Shown in pieces: positions 52,596-62,903 of a stretch of DNA of 64,000 nucleotides. The notes under the pieces are model-generated. The model was not told where the DNA came from. It made no database searches and saw only the letters and a program-made list of their open reading frames with translations. The first letter of the stretch is position 1. Every line of letters starts with the position of its first letter. Origin of the DNA: Ficedula albicollis (lineage: Eukaryota > Chordata > Aves > Passeriformes > Muscicapidae). Where the stretch lies: the NCBI RefSeq assembly GCF_000247815.1, contig NC_021674.1:81762935-81826934 (forward strand). Reading direction: 5' to 3'. The translations under genes and the position numbers were made by a program.

Positions 52596-53008
52596 TTCTA
52601 ATACCTGAGTGTGACTCTAAGTGTTGAATGGCAATTTTCTTACTGTGAATAGCAATTGCTGCATCCAGTTCCCACAGTTCTGTGGTTCAGTGTGTTTGGA
52701 TGGTGTCCTCTTAACACAGCAGTAATGCTATTGTCTCACTGCCACAAGCATTATTACCCTCCTGTTGTCTAACACACCAATTGTGCAGGCCAGTTCTGTG
52801 TTCTTAGTGATAGATGATGCTTCTACATTCTTACAATCAGTGACGATATAAATATGTATCAATTTGACAGTGTAAATAGTAAAAAACAGTTTATTTCAAA
52901 ATAGAAAACATCTATAAGTCTACCTGACATACTTTTAATCACTTCCTCAAAACTGCAATCATTTAATTATTTACCTTCTTTTATGATAACTGGGTTTTCT
53001 GTAGTGCA

Positions 53009-53383
53009 GGCAGTTTGGCGCAGCTGCTGATGGGCTCTACCATGTGCTTGTGGCAGCAGCACCAGCGAGGGGCTTGTGAAACAGACTTTACACCTTCATT
53101 ACTGGCACCAAGTTATTACAACCCCAATGGGCTGGGCATCTTGTCTTTTACTACGTGGGTGTCCTCACTTCTGAATCTCTGACTGTGTCATAAGACTCAC
53201 GACTTTCCCATCAACAACAAGGTCATTTTCTCAGCAGTGCAGCTGGGAAAAAAGTCCCTGTGTGGCCATCAGCTGAGTTACACAGATGAAGGACAGACCA
53301 TCAAACATGATAAAGCTGATGTAGCTGTCCCGACTTTAATGGAGTTGTTGCCAATTTATATCAGCCAAAGATGTTCAGTGTAA
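53009..53383 (+). pseudogene. Possible decayed coding sequence
   Basis: One + strand frame stays open over about 370 nt with a single in-frame TGA. It includes SLLAPSYYNPNGLGILSFTT before the stop and VIFSAVQLGKKSLCGHQLSY after it, then ends at TAA. The GC content is higher than in the flanks. The minus strand also has coding-like pieces (DSYISFIMFDGLSFICVTQL), so even the strand is uncertain. No family recognised. Confidence 0.2.
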
Positions 53384-54039
53384 CAGGAGGGAGATGAAGT
53401 CTCTTGTCGTCCCCTGTCAGTCCTGTTTCGGTATATAAAACTGAGTTGGCACATAGATAGAAACAGGCTGACTCTGTCTGAGAAAAGCATGAGAACACAT
53501 CTGGACAGACATGGATTCAGTTCCATCACTGAACCATCATAATGAGAGGGCTCTGCACAGCTCACAGGTGTTGTTCTTGCAAGAAAGGATGTTGGCTGTA
53601 AAACAAGAAGAGGGAAGAAAGAAACTCAGTCAGTGCTCTATCAGCTCTGCATGGTGGAGTGCTAGGTTAACAGGCTTATTGAGTATATCCATGATGCTGC
53701 AGCTCAACTCTCAACTTCTTTGTCGACCTTGTCAGAAGTTTCTAGTTTCTATCTGTGGCTAATGGGAAGCATGACATGCAACAATCCAGTTGTATACTTG
53801 GTGCAGGCTGTTTGCTCAGATTACTTGACTTGTCCTTTACCAGGCTTTGATTTATGTGGACATAATATGAAAAGGGCAAGAACAGTCCTTTGTCTGAGCT
53901 TTGAAAGAAAACTGAGGTATGGGACAATTTATAGCTTGTGCTTTGTTGCTGAAAGGAGGTTTTGTGAATTTTTTGGAATAAATATTCTCAAACATGTGAA
54001 GCAAGATGGAAATGCACTAAATTAAGAGGCGCCTTTTAA

Positions 54040-54560
54040 ATTTATGGCTATTGGGAAGAAGATATGAATTGCTGTTTAGGCGATTCACAGTAATTATTAA
54101 GATCATACTTTGTGGTTGAGATGCACAAAAACAGCTTGACTGTTGCAACCTCTTATCTCGGGAGCACAAAGAGCAGTGTCTGTTCCGATCCAGCAAGCAC
54201 ATCTCTGGCACTCAGGCAGTTCTCTTTGCAGGTAAACAAGGCGTGAGCGAGCCCCACAGAGGACATCACACAGCAGAGAGCTCTGTGAGATGCTGAGAAG
54301 AAAAATACATTAACAGCCTGCCTGAAAGAGGCGTTTGCTCTGTCCTTAAAAGTGCTTTTTAGATTGCAACAGGCATATAAAGAAACATCTCGGCAAGCTG
54401 AGGGTTTTGGAATTGGCGTCATAATTTGCAAATGAAAACATGTTTCCTAGGCTTCTTTTTTTTCAATGATCACATGAATGCAAAAGAACATCTTGTCGTA
54501 CAGTAACGCTGATTTATTTTGCAAATATTTCTAGTTACCTGTGGATCTATTAGTGGATGC
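54040..54560. promoter_or_regulatory. Possible intronic regulatory element
   Basis: This non-repetitive block has a FOX-like GTAAACAA (54232-54239), a palindromic octamer-like ATTTGCAAAT (54424-54433) and more CpGs than its surroundings. No conservation data; tentative. Confidence 0.25.
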
Positions 54561-55017
54561 ATAAAAATCTACACCTTCCTCCAGCTCTAGATTTTGACAC
54601 TTGCTTAGCAAGAGCCAGCATTTACATAAAAAGTATATTATGTAGAAACTAATTGCAATTTTTTGTTACAGTTACCAGAAGCCTAGAAAGTAAAGAAGAC
54701 CTCAAATGGGCTGTTTGTTTTTTAGTGTATCATTTCCCACTTTAAGGTGGATTTTTGTCTCCTGCTCTACTAGGTAGATGTTACATTATTAGAATTAACG
54801 TTTTTTATTTTAGCCATAGAACATACTTTTAAAGTGTTTTTGAAAGACCTGGAATTCAGAACCCGTGAGACTTTCCCAACCCTTAAACCCAATCTCCTTT
54901 TATAGATGACACTCTTCCACGTGGTTCTCTCTCCTATGACTACTCTCATATCCTGATCCACCCTAAGACTAATCAGTTAGTTTGATTTGGTTTTTTTCTG
55001 TCCTGCTATCCTTACAG

Positions 55018-55069
55018 AAGACCTGACCCAGAGTCTCATTCTTCTGATAGGAGTCTTCTGATTTCTGAG
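55018..55069 (+). CDS. Internal exon 6 of the unrecognised + strand gene
   Basis: This is a 52-nt exon with very strong sites. The acceptor lies in TTTTTTTCTGTCCTGCTATCCTTACAG and the donor is GAG|GTAAGT, a full consensus match. Only one frame is open: one nucleotide completing Arg with exon 5, then RPDPESHSSDRSLLISE, ending on a codon boundary. The peptide is hydrophilic, with acidic residues and serines, which suggests a soluble tail or linker. Confidence 0.7.
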
Positions 55070-55584
55070 GTAAGTATATCCCCAGCTGTGGTGCACCTGT
55101 TTGTTGTTGTGCCAACAGCATTCTTTAATATAGGCAGTTTTCTTCCTGGGTTCTTAAACCTTATTCTGTGCTTAGGGAACAATTCTGTCTCCTCAATGTT
55201 AATTTTATTAATGGTTTCATGCCCAAAGATAAACTTGGCATACTACCAAATTCTGTGGCTCTACCCGTTTGAATTAATCTCTGTTGTGTGGGAGTGAGCA
55301 AATTGTGCATGAGTTGTGCATCTTAGCAAAGAGACACTAATACTTTCTTACTTCTTTTGGGAATACCTCACTTCATGTACTTGTGAGTGCTTCTCTTTTT
55401 CCTCAAGTCTGCTGGAGGCTGGCTCACCCCAGCTCTTCTTCCCTTCCGTTTCCAACTGTGGGCACCTAAAGAATGTCATTATTCTCTGGCAGAAGAATCC
55501 ATTTATTTCATAAGTGCATGATCTCATGCTCTGTGTGTTGATCATTTCCTTAGTTTTTCTGATCCTCATCTTTATTTATGATGT

Positions 55585-55774
55585 TTCTGACTGTGACATC
55601 AGCAAGTGTTCTTGCAACATTTCTAGTGAACCATGTCACTGTGCTATGGTCACTAGTGAAAATATTTATTAAGATCAGCTTCTGACTGTGACATCAGCAA
55701 GTGTTCTTACAACATTTCTAGTGAACCATGTCACTGTGCTGTGGTCACTAGTGAAAATATTTATTAAGATCAGC
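55585..55774. repeat. Tandem duplication, unit 95 bp
   Basis: Copies 55585-55679 and 55680-55774, from TTCTGACTGTGACATC to TTAAGATCAGC, with two substitutions. Confidence 0.95.
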
Positions 55775-56125
55775 TTATAGGCAGAACTACTATCCCCTCA
55801 AGCCATTTACTTCTCTTTTGGGTTTCTGCTGAGGATTTGAACCTTGGAAGTTCATTTCAGACCTCAGCAGGAGTCAGGATCTTAATGCTGTCCTCCTGAG
55901 CCCTTTGCCAGAACAGATCTACTAAGCAGAATCAGCCCTTCAGTTGTTATTGACACTCACTGGGCAGTACTTGTTCCTGACCATGCATGAAAGACAAGTG
56001 GTCTAGTGAATGGAGTCCTCCTGCTGTGGTAGAGAGGTTTTGGAGTACTATACACTTGAGCAAATAGGTAAAAATTGCAGATTGTCTCATTCTTATTTAG
56101 CACTGGATGGCTGGTCAATTTGGGA

Positions 56126-56155
56126 TTGTTTTGTTTTGTTTTATTTTGTTCTGTT
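56126..56155. repeat. Short TTTTG-type microsatellite
   Basis: Five to six imperfect GTTTT units. Confidence 0.8.
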
Positions 56156-56835
56156 CGCGAGGGATTTGTTAATTTTAGGTTTTGGTACAAAAAGATTGAG
56201 ATTCCAATGAGAAAATGCTCTTTTAAAAGCACAGTGTTACACTCCATCCTTCTGCTGAGAACACAGCCTGATGATAAACTGAGGCCAAGTTATGGAAGTG
56301 GGAGCAAGACAAGGGTCATATTCTGGTGTTGTTAATGGCAAGTGTTGCTGGCCTGAGTTTGGATGCTTGATGTGACAACTTTGATAGCTGTGTCTACAGC
56401 ATGGATATAGACAGGACACCTGGCCAATTCAAACTTTTCCTGCCTGAGTGCATAAACTTTCAGAGAGATATTTGACAGACCTTAGACAGATCTGTGCTTT
56501 GTTTTTTCCATATGTGCCGTTATTTACACCGTGGGCTAATAATAATGCACTGTATCCTGTGTAAGCCTTTTTTAGCTGTGAACTCTCCAGATCCATCACT
56601 CTGTGTGGTGGGAGTTTGGCAGTGCTGCCATGTCAGAGCAGCTTTGTGCCTTCTGTGACACCCACAGCACCTTGCAAGTGTGACCCAGCCTTGCTCTCTG
56701 CAGAAAGGAGGTGCAAAGTGCCTGGTTTCCTCATCTTGTGGGAGTGAGCACGGAGCAGTGGCTTGCTTCATTTAAACAGTACACCTTCTTGGTGACTCTG
56801 TTAGAAGTGGTGAGTGACAGAAGTGTGCCCGGGAG

Positions 56836-56945
56836 TGGAAGGTGTTTGGAATTGCCAAGGTCCAGAGTTCCTGTGTGAGGTCCCTCCATACGGAAGGTGT
56901 TTGGATTTGCCATGGTCCAGAGTTCCTGTGTGAGGTCCCTCCATA
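56836..56945. repeat. Tandem duplication, unit 55 bp
   Basis: Copies 56836-56890 and 56891-56945, from GGAAGGTGTTTGGA to GAGGTCCCTCCATA, with about three substitutions. Confidence 0.95.
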
Positions 56946-58764
56946 AGTGAAGAGGCCACTGTGAGAAGTTTTTCTCATGTGGGAAGTGCAATAGCGATCC
57001 TGAGCCCAGGTTTTCAGGTGTTAGGTGTTAGTAGGTGTTAGGTCACTGACAGGTTTTATTAAAGTCTAGTTGGAGGCAACTTTTTAATCTACATGCTGTG
57101 TTTAAAAACATTTAATATACACCACACAATTTTTGCCCTGTCACTAGAAGTGTTTCTCAAATGCAGGCTACACAGATCAACCAAAGGCTGGTTGGTCTGT
57201 CCTCAGGATGTTATGCATTCCTCTGTCTACCATCCCCAGCTAGAAATGTTTTGTCTTGAGCCCATTTCAGGCAGCAACCCATGTCAAGTTAGCCTTGCTC
57301 AAACATAAGCCTGCTAGAGCTAGTGACCTGGCTTTATGGAGGGGAAGGGCAGATGAATGAGCAGAGTTCCTACAGATTAGTAATATGGTTTATACATCAT
57401 ATCATGCTCTTTATTACCCTAATGCAGGCACAACAAGTGCACAGGAATGCCATATGTACAGCTGCAGAAGGCAAGTCAGGCTAATATTAATTATTAATTT
57501 AATATGATCCTCTAATCAAAGATGATACTGTAATGGACAAAGGGACACATGCACATTTACATTTGATATTTTTTGCCTTGAAGTTTAAATCTCATAATCT
57601 CAGCATGGGTCTGTTTGATGATGTAGATGAAAATGTTTTTGATTATTTAGAGGAAAGCATTAAGGAATTCTGAAGTTGTCATGTGTTTAGACACAGCCTT
57701 TGAAAAACTTCAGAGAGCAGGCTCACTATGTCACTAACTGTACCTTGTGCATCTGATTTCATTAAGAATTTAAGATCAAAGGTCACATTAGAGCAGTCTT
57801 AATACTGACATAATTTCTTGATAATAAAGCAGAAATGTGGCTTCTTTTCCTTGTAATGAAATGATGTTGCACACATTGCAAAATTATGGTAATTTTATTT
57901 TCATGTAATTCATGAAGAGAATAATAGGCAAGCAACAATGCACTGGGGCATTTTATTAGGAAATTGAGGGCCATATTCACTAGTTTTTCAAGATAGCTTT
58001 TCTCCTTCCCTCTGTGTTTTTGTTTTTCAGAATTACGTTGCTTTGGTACCATCTCACTTCTGCAAAAGGCAATTTTGTTAAATATATCCCCAAATGCACT
58101 GATGAAATTATAACTGTTTGACGAAAGCTTGGAGACAAAGATACTGCCGTGAAAAATGAGTGTTGTCAAAAGAAAACTGATTTGTGAGCACAAAATGTGG
58201 ACAGCGTGGTCAATGTTGTATTATCCATTTGTCTCCCACTTTCAGGTATATCCACTGTTCTGAGGTAGCTTTTACATATCAGGAACATCTGTATGGACTC
58301 TGTCCACCCTTTGTCAAATTATATCAGAATAGAAATTTTTTCCATTTCTTAGCACGGTGGCTTTTGACCAGTGTAACTGGATATCCTGGGGCTTTGTGGC
58401 TGGCACTCTGGGATTTGGACACTTCATTCCTCTTTGTGCATCTGTACCTGTCTATAGCTCTGTCTTTCATCTGTGCCTACAAAATGAGAGAAAAGCACAG
58501 TGTAGTCTTGAAAGAGATATTATGAGGAGAAGCATGTTGAAAGACTGTGAGTTTTAGGCTAAGCAGTTAAGGATTTAGTAGATGAAATATGGATTTGCTA
58601 CAGTCTGTTTCTAAAAGAAGACGTATCTTGTTCCAGACTAATAGTTGTGTGGCATTTTGGCACATAAGTGGAAAGCTGTTGCTCCCAGCGTCTGCAAGGA
58701 GATCATATTATTTCCTTCTCTTAACTCCTAATGTGTTTACCCTGCCTTTGATTTATGTAGCCAG

Positions 58765-58799
58765 GAACAAGAAGTGAAGCACTTACACAGGGGAGATAG
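58765..58799 (+). CDS. Internal exon 7 of the unrecognised + strand gene
   Basis: This is a 35-nt exon. The acceptor is CCTTTGATTTATGTAGCCAG and the donor is TAG|GTAAGT. Starting on a codon boundary, as exon 6 requires, it reads EQEVKHLHRGD plus two nucleotides (AG). The alternative AG four bases upstream would shift the frame relative to exon 6. The exon is short, so the open frame alone is weak evidence; the phase match and the strong donor carry the call. The acidic then basic content continues the hydrophilic stretch of exon 6. Confidence 0.55.
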
Positions 58800-59998
58800 G
58801 TAAGTACTTGTATTGGTTCCTTGTATGCCAGAGCTGTTAAAAGCTAAATTTTCAGGTCTTTAACTCATGGGATAGTGTTTCTAAAGAGGACACCTTAAAC
58901 CTGTTTGTATGTATTTATTAGTTTCACTACTGTTTATTTCTGTGCTGTTTAACAGCAGCTGATATCTTCCCATGTTTTTCAAGATCCCAGGGTGTTTACT
59001 GTAGTTGCAATTGTTCTTTCATTGAGATCAGCAGAGTAGGTGGGCTTCTCCAGCAAACAGACTGCAGTTTTATGTTAGCCAATGAGCCAATAGTTCATGC
59101 AAATCTAGGGAATTCTGCTTTTTGTTAAATTGCAGCAGCACAGTTATACTCTCACAGAGTTTTATTAATGTAATATCCAATTTTCTTAAAACATGTGCAG
59201 CTTGTTTTGTCCTAATCCATCTGTTTTAAAAACAAAAATTAAAAGAGTTACACACTATGTATGTTGCTTTGATCACAGATTTGGAATTTCCTGCCTCATA
59301 TAAAGAAGCATGGATTAGATGTAACTCCAGTCTAACACTCAGATCTAACTCAGATTTGCCTTGCAAAAGCAGGGACAGTCTTTGCAAGGTATTCCTGCAA
59401 GTGGGTCCCTGTCTTTGCAAGGTATTCTAGGAGACCCCTTTTCCAACGTGTAAAAGCTGCACTTCAGATGCTCAGACAAGTAGTCAGGAGTGTCCCTTCT
59501 TTTACAGGCAGCTGCTAAGACCTAGGAGGGATGCTGTCTACCCTTGTTGCCACCAACGGAAGCAAAAAGAGGTGACTTCTCAAGTATGTGCTATTTTTGT
59601 ATAATCTGAGTTTCATCATGTTAGCTGGGCTGAGCATCCTACAGGTCATTAGGAAGGGTATGTAATATAGGAAGGTTTAACAGAGGTGCAGGCAGAGAAA
59701 TGCCCTGTCTCTCATAATAGATGGTATCAGACAAAATTTCACTTATTTGCTTATGTTGCCTTGGTACTTGGCAACCCCACAAGAGCAGCAGCAGGTCCAA
59801 CAGCAAACATTACATGAAACAGGGTAGAAAGCTAAAGGCTGAACTCTTCCAGTGAGCCCTGATGACTGCCTGCATTCTCACTAAACCCCAGGCTTTTTTT
59901 TTCCTTTCATGCTGCTCATGCACCATGCAAATACTCTGATGTCTGTGCAGCCTGTATGTCTTTTGTCAGCAGGAACATAGCCCTCTAACCTCTGAAAA

Positions 59999-60177
59999 TG
60001 ACACCAGCTTCTCTGGGCAGTTACTTTGGACATTTTGTGCTAGAAGTGGTCCTTTAGCACTGCACTAAATTTAAAAATAATATGTTTATGACACCAGCTT
60101 CTCTGGGCAGTTACTTTGGCCATTTTGTGCTAGAAGTGGTCCTTCAGCACTGCACTAAATTTAAAAATAATATGTTT
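59999..60177. repeat. Tandem duplication, unit 90 bp
   Basis: Copies 59999-60088 and 60089-60177, from TGACACCAGCTTCTCT to AATAATATGTTT, with two substitutions. Confidence 0.95.
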
Positions 60178-61043
60178 TAAATTACCCTGAAGGAAACTTT
60201 AAAGGTAACAGGCAAGGGGTGAAGGAGATGAAGGGAGAAGAAGTAGAACTAGACGTCAGGAGATGTTCTGCACACAACAGAGCCAGAACAACATAACACC
60301 CATTTATCTCTGCAACAGAAAAAATCCCTGTCTGGCTCTCCTGTGCAACCAATGCAAAGGCAGTTTAAATAAAGCAGAAGTAGACTCACTAACAAATTTG
60401 TGAGGGGGTTCCAATTTCCAACATTCTTGTTCAACTCAGGCATCCAGAAGAGGCAGAAGCAGAAGTCCCTGCAGCCAAATCCAACCCCACAGATTGCCAC
60501 TTGTGTAGGGAATCAGTGCTGAACACTTTCCCACCCCATGAAATGCAGGAGGGCTTTTGCTCTGCAAAGTTTAGGGTTGTTGCACTCTACCTGAAATTCC
60601 CTTGGTCAAGGGTTCATGTGCTCAGAGGTGAAGCTGAGTTTCCAGGCCAGCACACAGAAGGTATGGAAGGTATGTGCTCCTGGGATGCCTTTCTAGTTTT
60701 TTCTGGTGGGAAGGTGATTCCTATTATGCCTTTTTATAAATAGAGGTTTCAATTAAAGAAACACGTGCTTAGGAAGGGTTAACAGACCACGCAATGCTTA
60801 AAAACTGAAACAGATATAAACACTTGCAGAACACTTTGTAAATGTTTGTAAAATGGTTTGTAAGGCAGAAAATGAAAAAGAAAATTACATGAAAAGCTTA
60901 ATTAAAAAAGAGCATGATTTCCTTACTAGTGTAAGGAATTCCAATTGGAAAACTATCGAGTGTCAGAAGGGCAGTGATGAATGCTGTTGGATATCCGAGC
61001 TCCAAGCTGACAAATGGTTTCTAATTTAGGGCCAAGTTAAGCC

Positions 61044-61049
61044 CCCATT
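61044..61049. repeat. Left target-site duplication of the ERVK-type solo LTR
   Basis: CCCATT directly before TGTACG, repeated at 61478-61483. Confidence 0.8.
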
Positions 61050-61477
61050 TGTACGAAGCAAAGCAACACGGAGTCCCCCAGGCAGGTGCAAAGCAGAGCC
61101 TCTTTATTGCAGAAACCAGCCCTTTTTAAGCAGTTACATAGTTTTAAATCATAACAAACATAATCCAGCCAATCACCATACACCACCATGTGAACATATA
61201 AGGGTTATATAATTTGTTTTTCTACCTCTAATTCATCTGAGTCTCTTTCCCATAGTCCTCTTTTACTTAGCTGAAGTAGCAGGCCTGAGCCATCCAGCCA
61301 ATCACCATACACCACCATGTGAACATATAAGGGTTATATAATTTGTTTTTCTACCTCTAATTCATCTGAGTCTCTTTCCCATAGTCCTCTTTTACTTAGC
61401 TGAAGTAGCAGGCCTGAGCCATGATTTTACAAGGGCAATAAGGTCCTTTTTTTATAAGGCTTTACATATGTGCCACA
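61050..61477 (-). mobile_element. Solo LTR of an avian endogenous retrovirus (ERVK-type)
   Basis: The element begins TGTACG and ends GCCACA on the + strand, flanked by the 6-bp direct repeat CCCATT (61044-61049 and 61478-61483). On the minus strand it has a TTAAAAAGGG TATA-like box, an AATAAA signal (61103-61108) and a short U5 ending GTACA, the order expected of a retroviral LTR. A 6-bp TSD fits ERVK. Its 428 bp include a perfect 129-bp tandem duplication in the U3 region; without it the LTR would be about 299 bp. No coding region adjoins it. Confidence 0.85.
61163..61420. repeat. 129-bp perfect tandem duplication inside the LTR U3
   Basis: Copies 61163-61291 and 61292-61420 are identical. 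Each runs from ATCCAGCCAATCACC to GCAGGCCTGAGCC. The block lies upstream of the LTR TATA-like box on the minus strand, where enhancers sit. Confidence 0.95.
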
Positions 61478-61483
61478 CCCATT
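61478..61483. repeat. Right target-site duplication of the ERVK-type solo LTR
   Basis: CCCATT directly after GCCACA, matching 61044-61049. Confidence 0.8.
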
Positions 61484-61993
61484 TATGCCAGCATGTGTCC
61501 CCAGGAACTCTTTTCACTTCATCAGTGTACTCGAGTCTTGCCCCTATGTAGCTGAGATCATAAATGAGCCCCTATGAAGCCTTTTTGCTGCTGAGAATTC
61601 TTTCAGAGCCTCACCATTATTTAAGTTCTTTCCTGCATAATGAGCAGGCAAGACACAGTAGGCAGAAAAGACTGACAGGCGTGGATGTGCTGGTATAAAC
61701 CATGAAATATTCTAAAACTTGATGATTATGACTCTATTACAGATAACACTCTTAAAATTAGTCCTTACTGTTTACTTTCCACATTTAAGTCCAATAAGCA
61801 TTGGGAATCCAGAAACTTCACATTATTAAGGCATTGACTGGACCTGATTACAGCATGCATCACTCTGTTATTCACGTGGAAACTTTCCAAAATTGTCTCT
61901 CAGTGACTTCTTTCCAAGCTTGAGTAGAACAGGTCTTTATAGCTGGACATTTGTGTGGTGCAGGAGAAAAGTTACAAGTGAGTGTGACCTTCA

Positions 61994-62030
61994 GGCAGCC
62001 GCTGTTACGGGCACGTCTCTCGCGGCTGCC
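61994..62030. other. GC-rich hairpin with 9-bp arms
   Basis: GGCAGCCGC at 61994-62002 is the exact reverse complement of GCGGCTGCC at 62022-62030, with a 19-nt loop that holds further CpGs. CTAATTAA follows at about 62053. The surroundings are AT-rich. Confidence 0.5.
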
Positions 62031-62888
62031 ATGATGAATGATGTTAGGCTGGCTAATTAAATCAATGCACCTCATTAATGCCTTGCAGCTTCTGAATTTC
62101 TTGTCACTCTCTAGTCCCATGGCACACTTTCAGTATCTGCTCTTCTCAGGCCAACATGCAATTTTTTGCACATCCTTCTCTGCAGAGATACAGAAATTCC
62201 AGTACTCTCCATCTGAAAGTAAGTTTGAGAAGTATATTTAGTGCATCCAATAAGAGAATAGTTGAAAAATAACCAGTAGCACCTCCTGCTTCCTCATTAA
62301 ATTTATTTTTACCATTTCACAAATGAAGACCCATCTGCATCTTTTGGACTTAAGTTATAAGCTAAACAATGGAAATAACTTTTTTATTATTATTTAATAT
62401 GTTGGGAATTGTGTTAATGCAGGGAGAGAACAGCTGCTGAGAGATGTTACATGAAAGAATGTAAAGAATCCTACAAGGATTTTCACTCTCCTGCAGCACT
62501 GATAAGGATCTGAGTTAGGAATATGGCAGACAATATTGTCCCCACGTGTATTGTGTGTCTGTCTCTGTGCTTGCACATAATAGGGAGCCTTTTTCTGATC
62601 CCTTCTTGACTTTTGCCATCTATTAAATGCATAATAAAAAGAGGTTTAAAACCTTACCCCCAAAACCTCCCTGTTTTTCCACAAAACCAGTAGCTTAAGT
62701 ATCTATTGGAATATGTTAATTCTCTTGGCAATTTTTCCTTTTTCTCCCCTTCCAGTAAATCATGTTTTCAATACCACCTCAGGATGGAAACAAAAATAAT
62801 TTGATGTTTCGTTACTTTTAAAATGTTCTCCCTCTCTTTTCAATTTTTATTTACATTTTTTTCTTTTTTTTTTTTTTTTTTTTTGCAG

Positions 62889-62903
62889 GCAAAAAAAGGA
62901 AAG
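62889..62903 (+). CDS. Candidate 15-nt microexon
   Basis: A run of 21 T ends in TTTTGCAG, is followed by 15 nt (GCAAAAAAAGGAAAG), then by the donor GTAAGG. Exon 7 leaves AG; the first G completes AGG (Arg) and the rest reads QKKE plus AG. Length 15 keeps the frame, as expected of a cassette microexon. The T run could instead be the oligo-dT of a retroposed fragment, so this is tentative. Confidence 0.35.

Larger units (their letters stand above)
52253..55017 (+). other. Inferred intron between exons 5 and 6
   Basis: About 2.8 kb. It contains a 52-bp tandem duplication (52.5 kb), a stretch at 53009-53383 that resembles a decayed coding sequence, and an unrepetitive block at 54.0-54.6 kb rich in transcription-factor-like motifs. 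Confidence 0.5.
55070..58764 (+). other. Inferred intron between exons 6 and 7
   Basis: About 3.7 kb. It holds tandem duplications at 55.6 and 56.9 kb and a TTTTG-type low-complexity tract at 56126-56155. The short ORFs on both strands have no splice support. Confidence 0.5.
58800..62888 (+). other. Inferred intron between exon 7 and the microexon
   Basis: About 4.1 kb. It contains a 90-bp tandem duplication (60.0 kb), an ERVK-type solo LTR (61.05-61.48 kb) and a CpG-containing hairpin with homeobox-like motifs near 62.0 kb. Confidence 0.45.

Noticed and set aside
61027..61049. Minus-strand TGGGGGCTTAACTTGGCC resembling a retroviral tRNA primer-binding site next to the LTR
   Set aside because: The matching CCCATT duplication on both sides of 61050-61477 shows a solo LTR, so this is flanking host DNA. 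The primer match is also poor.
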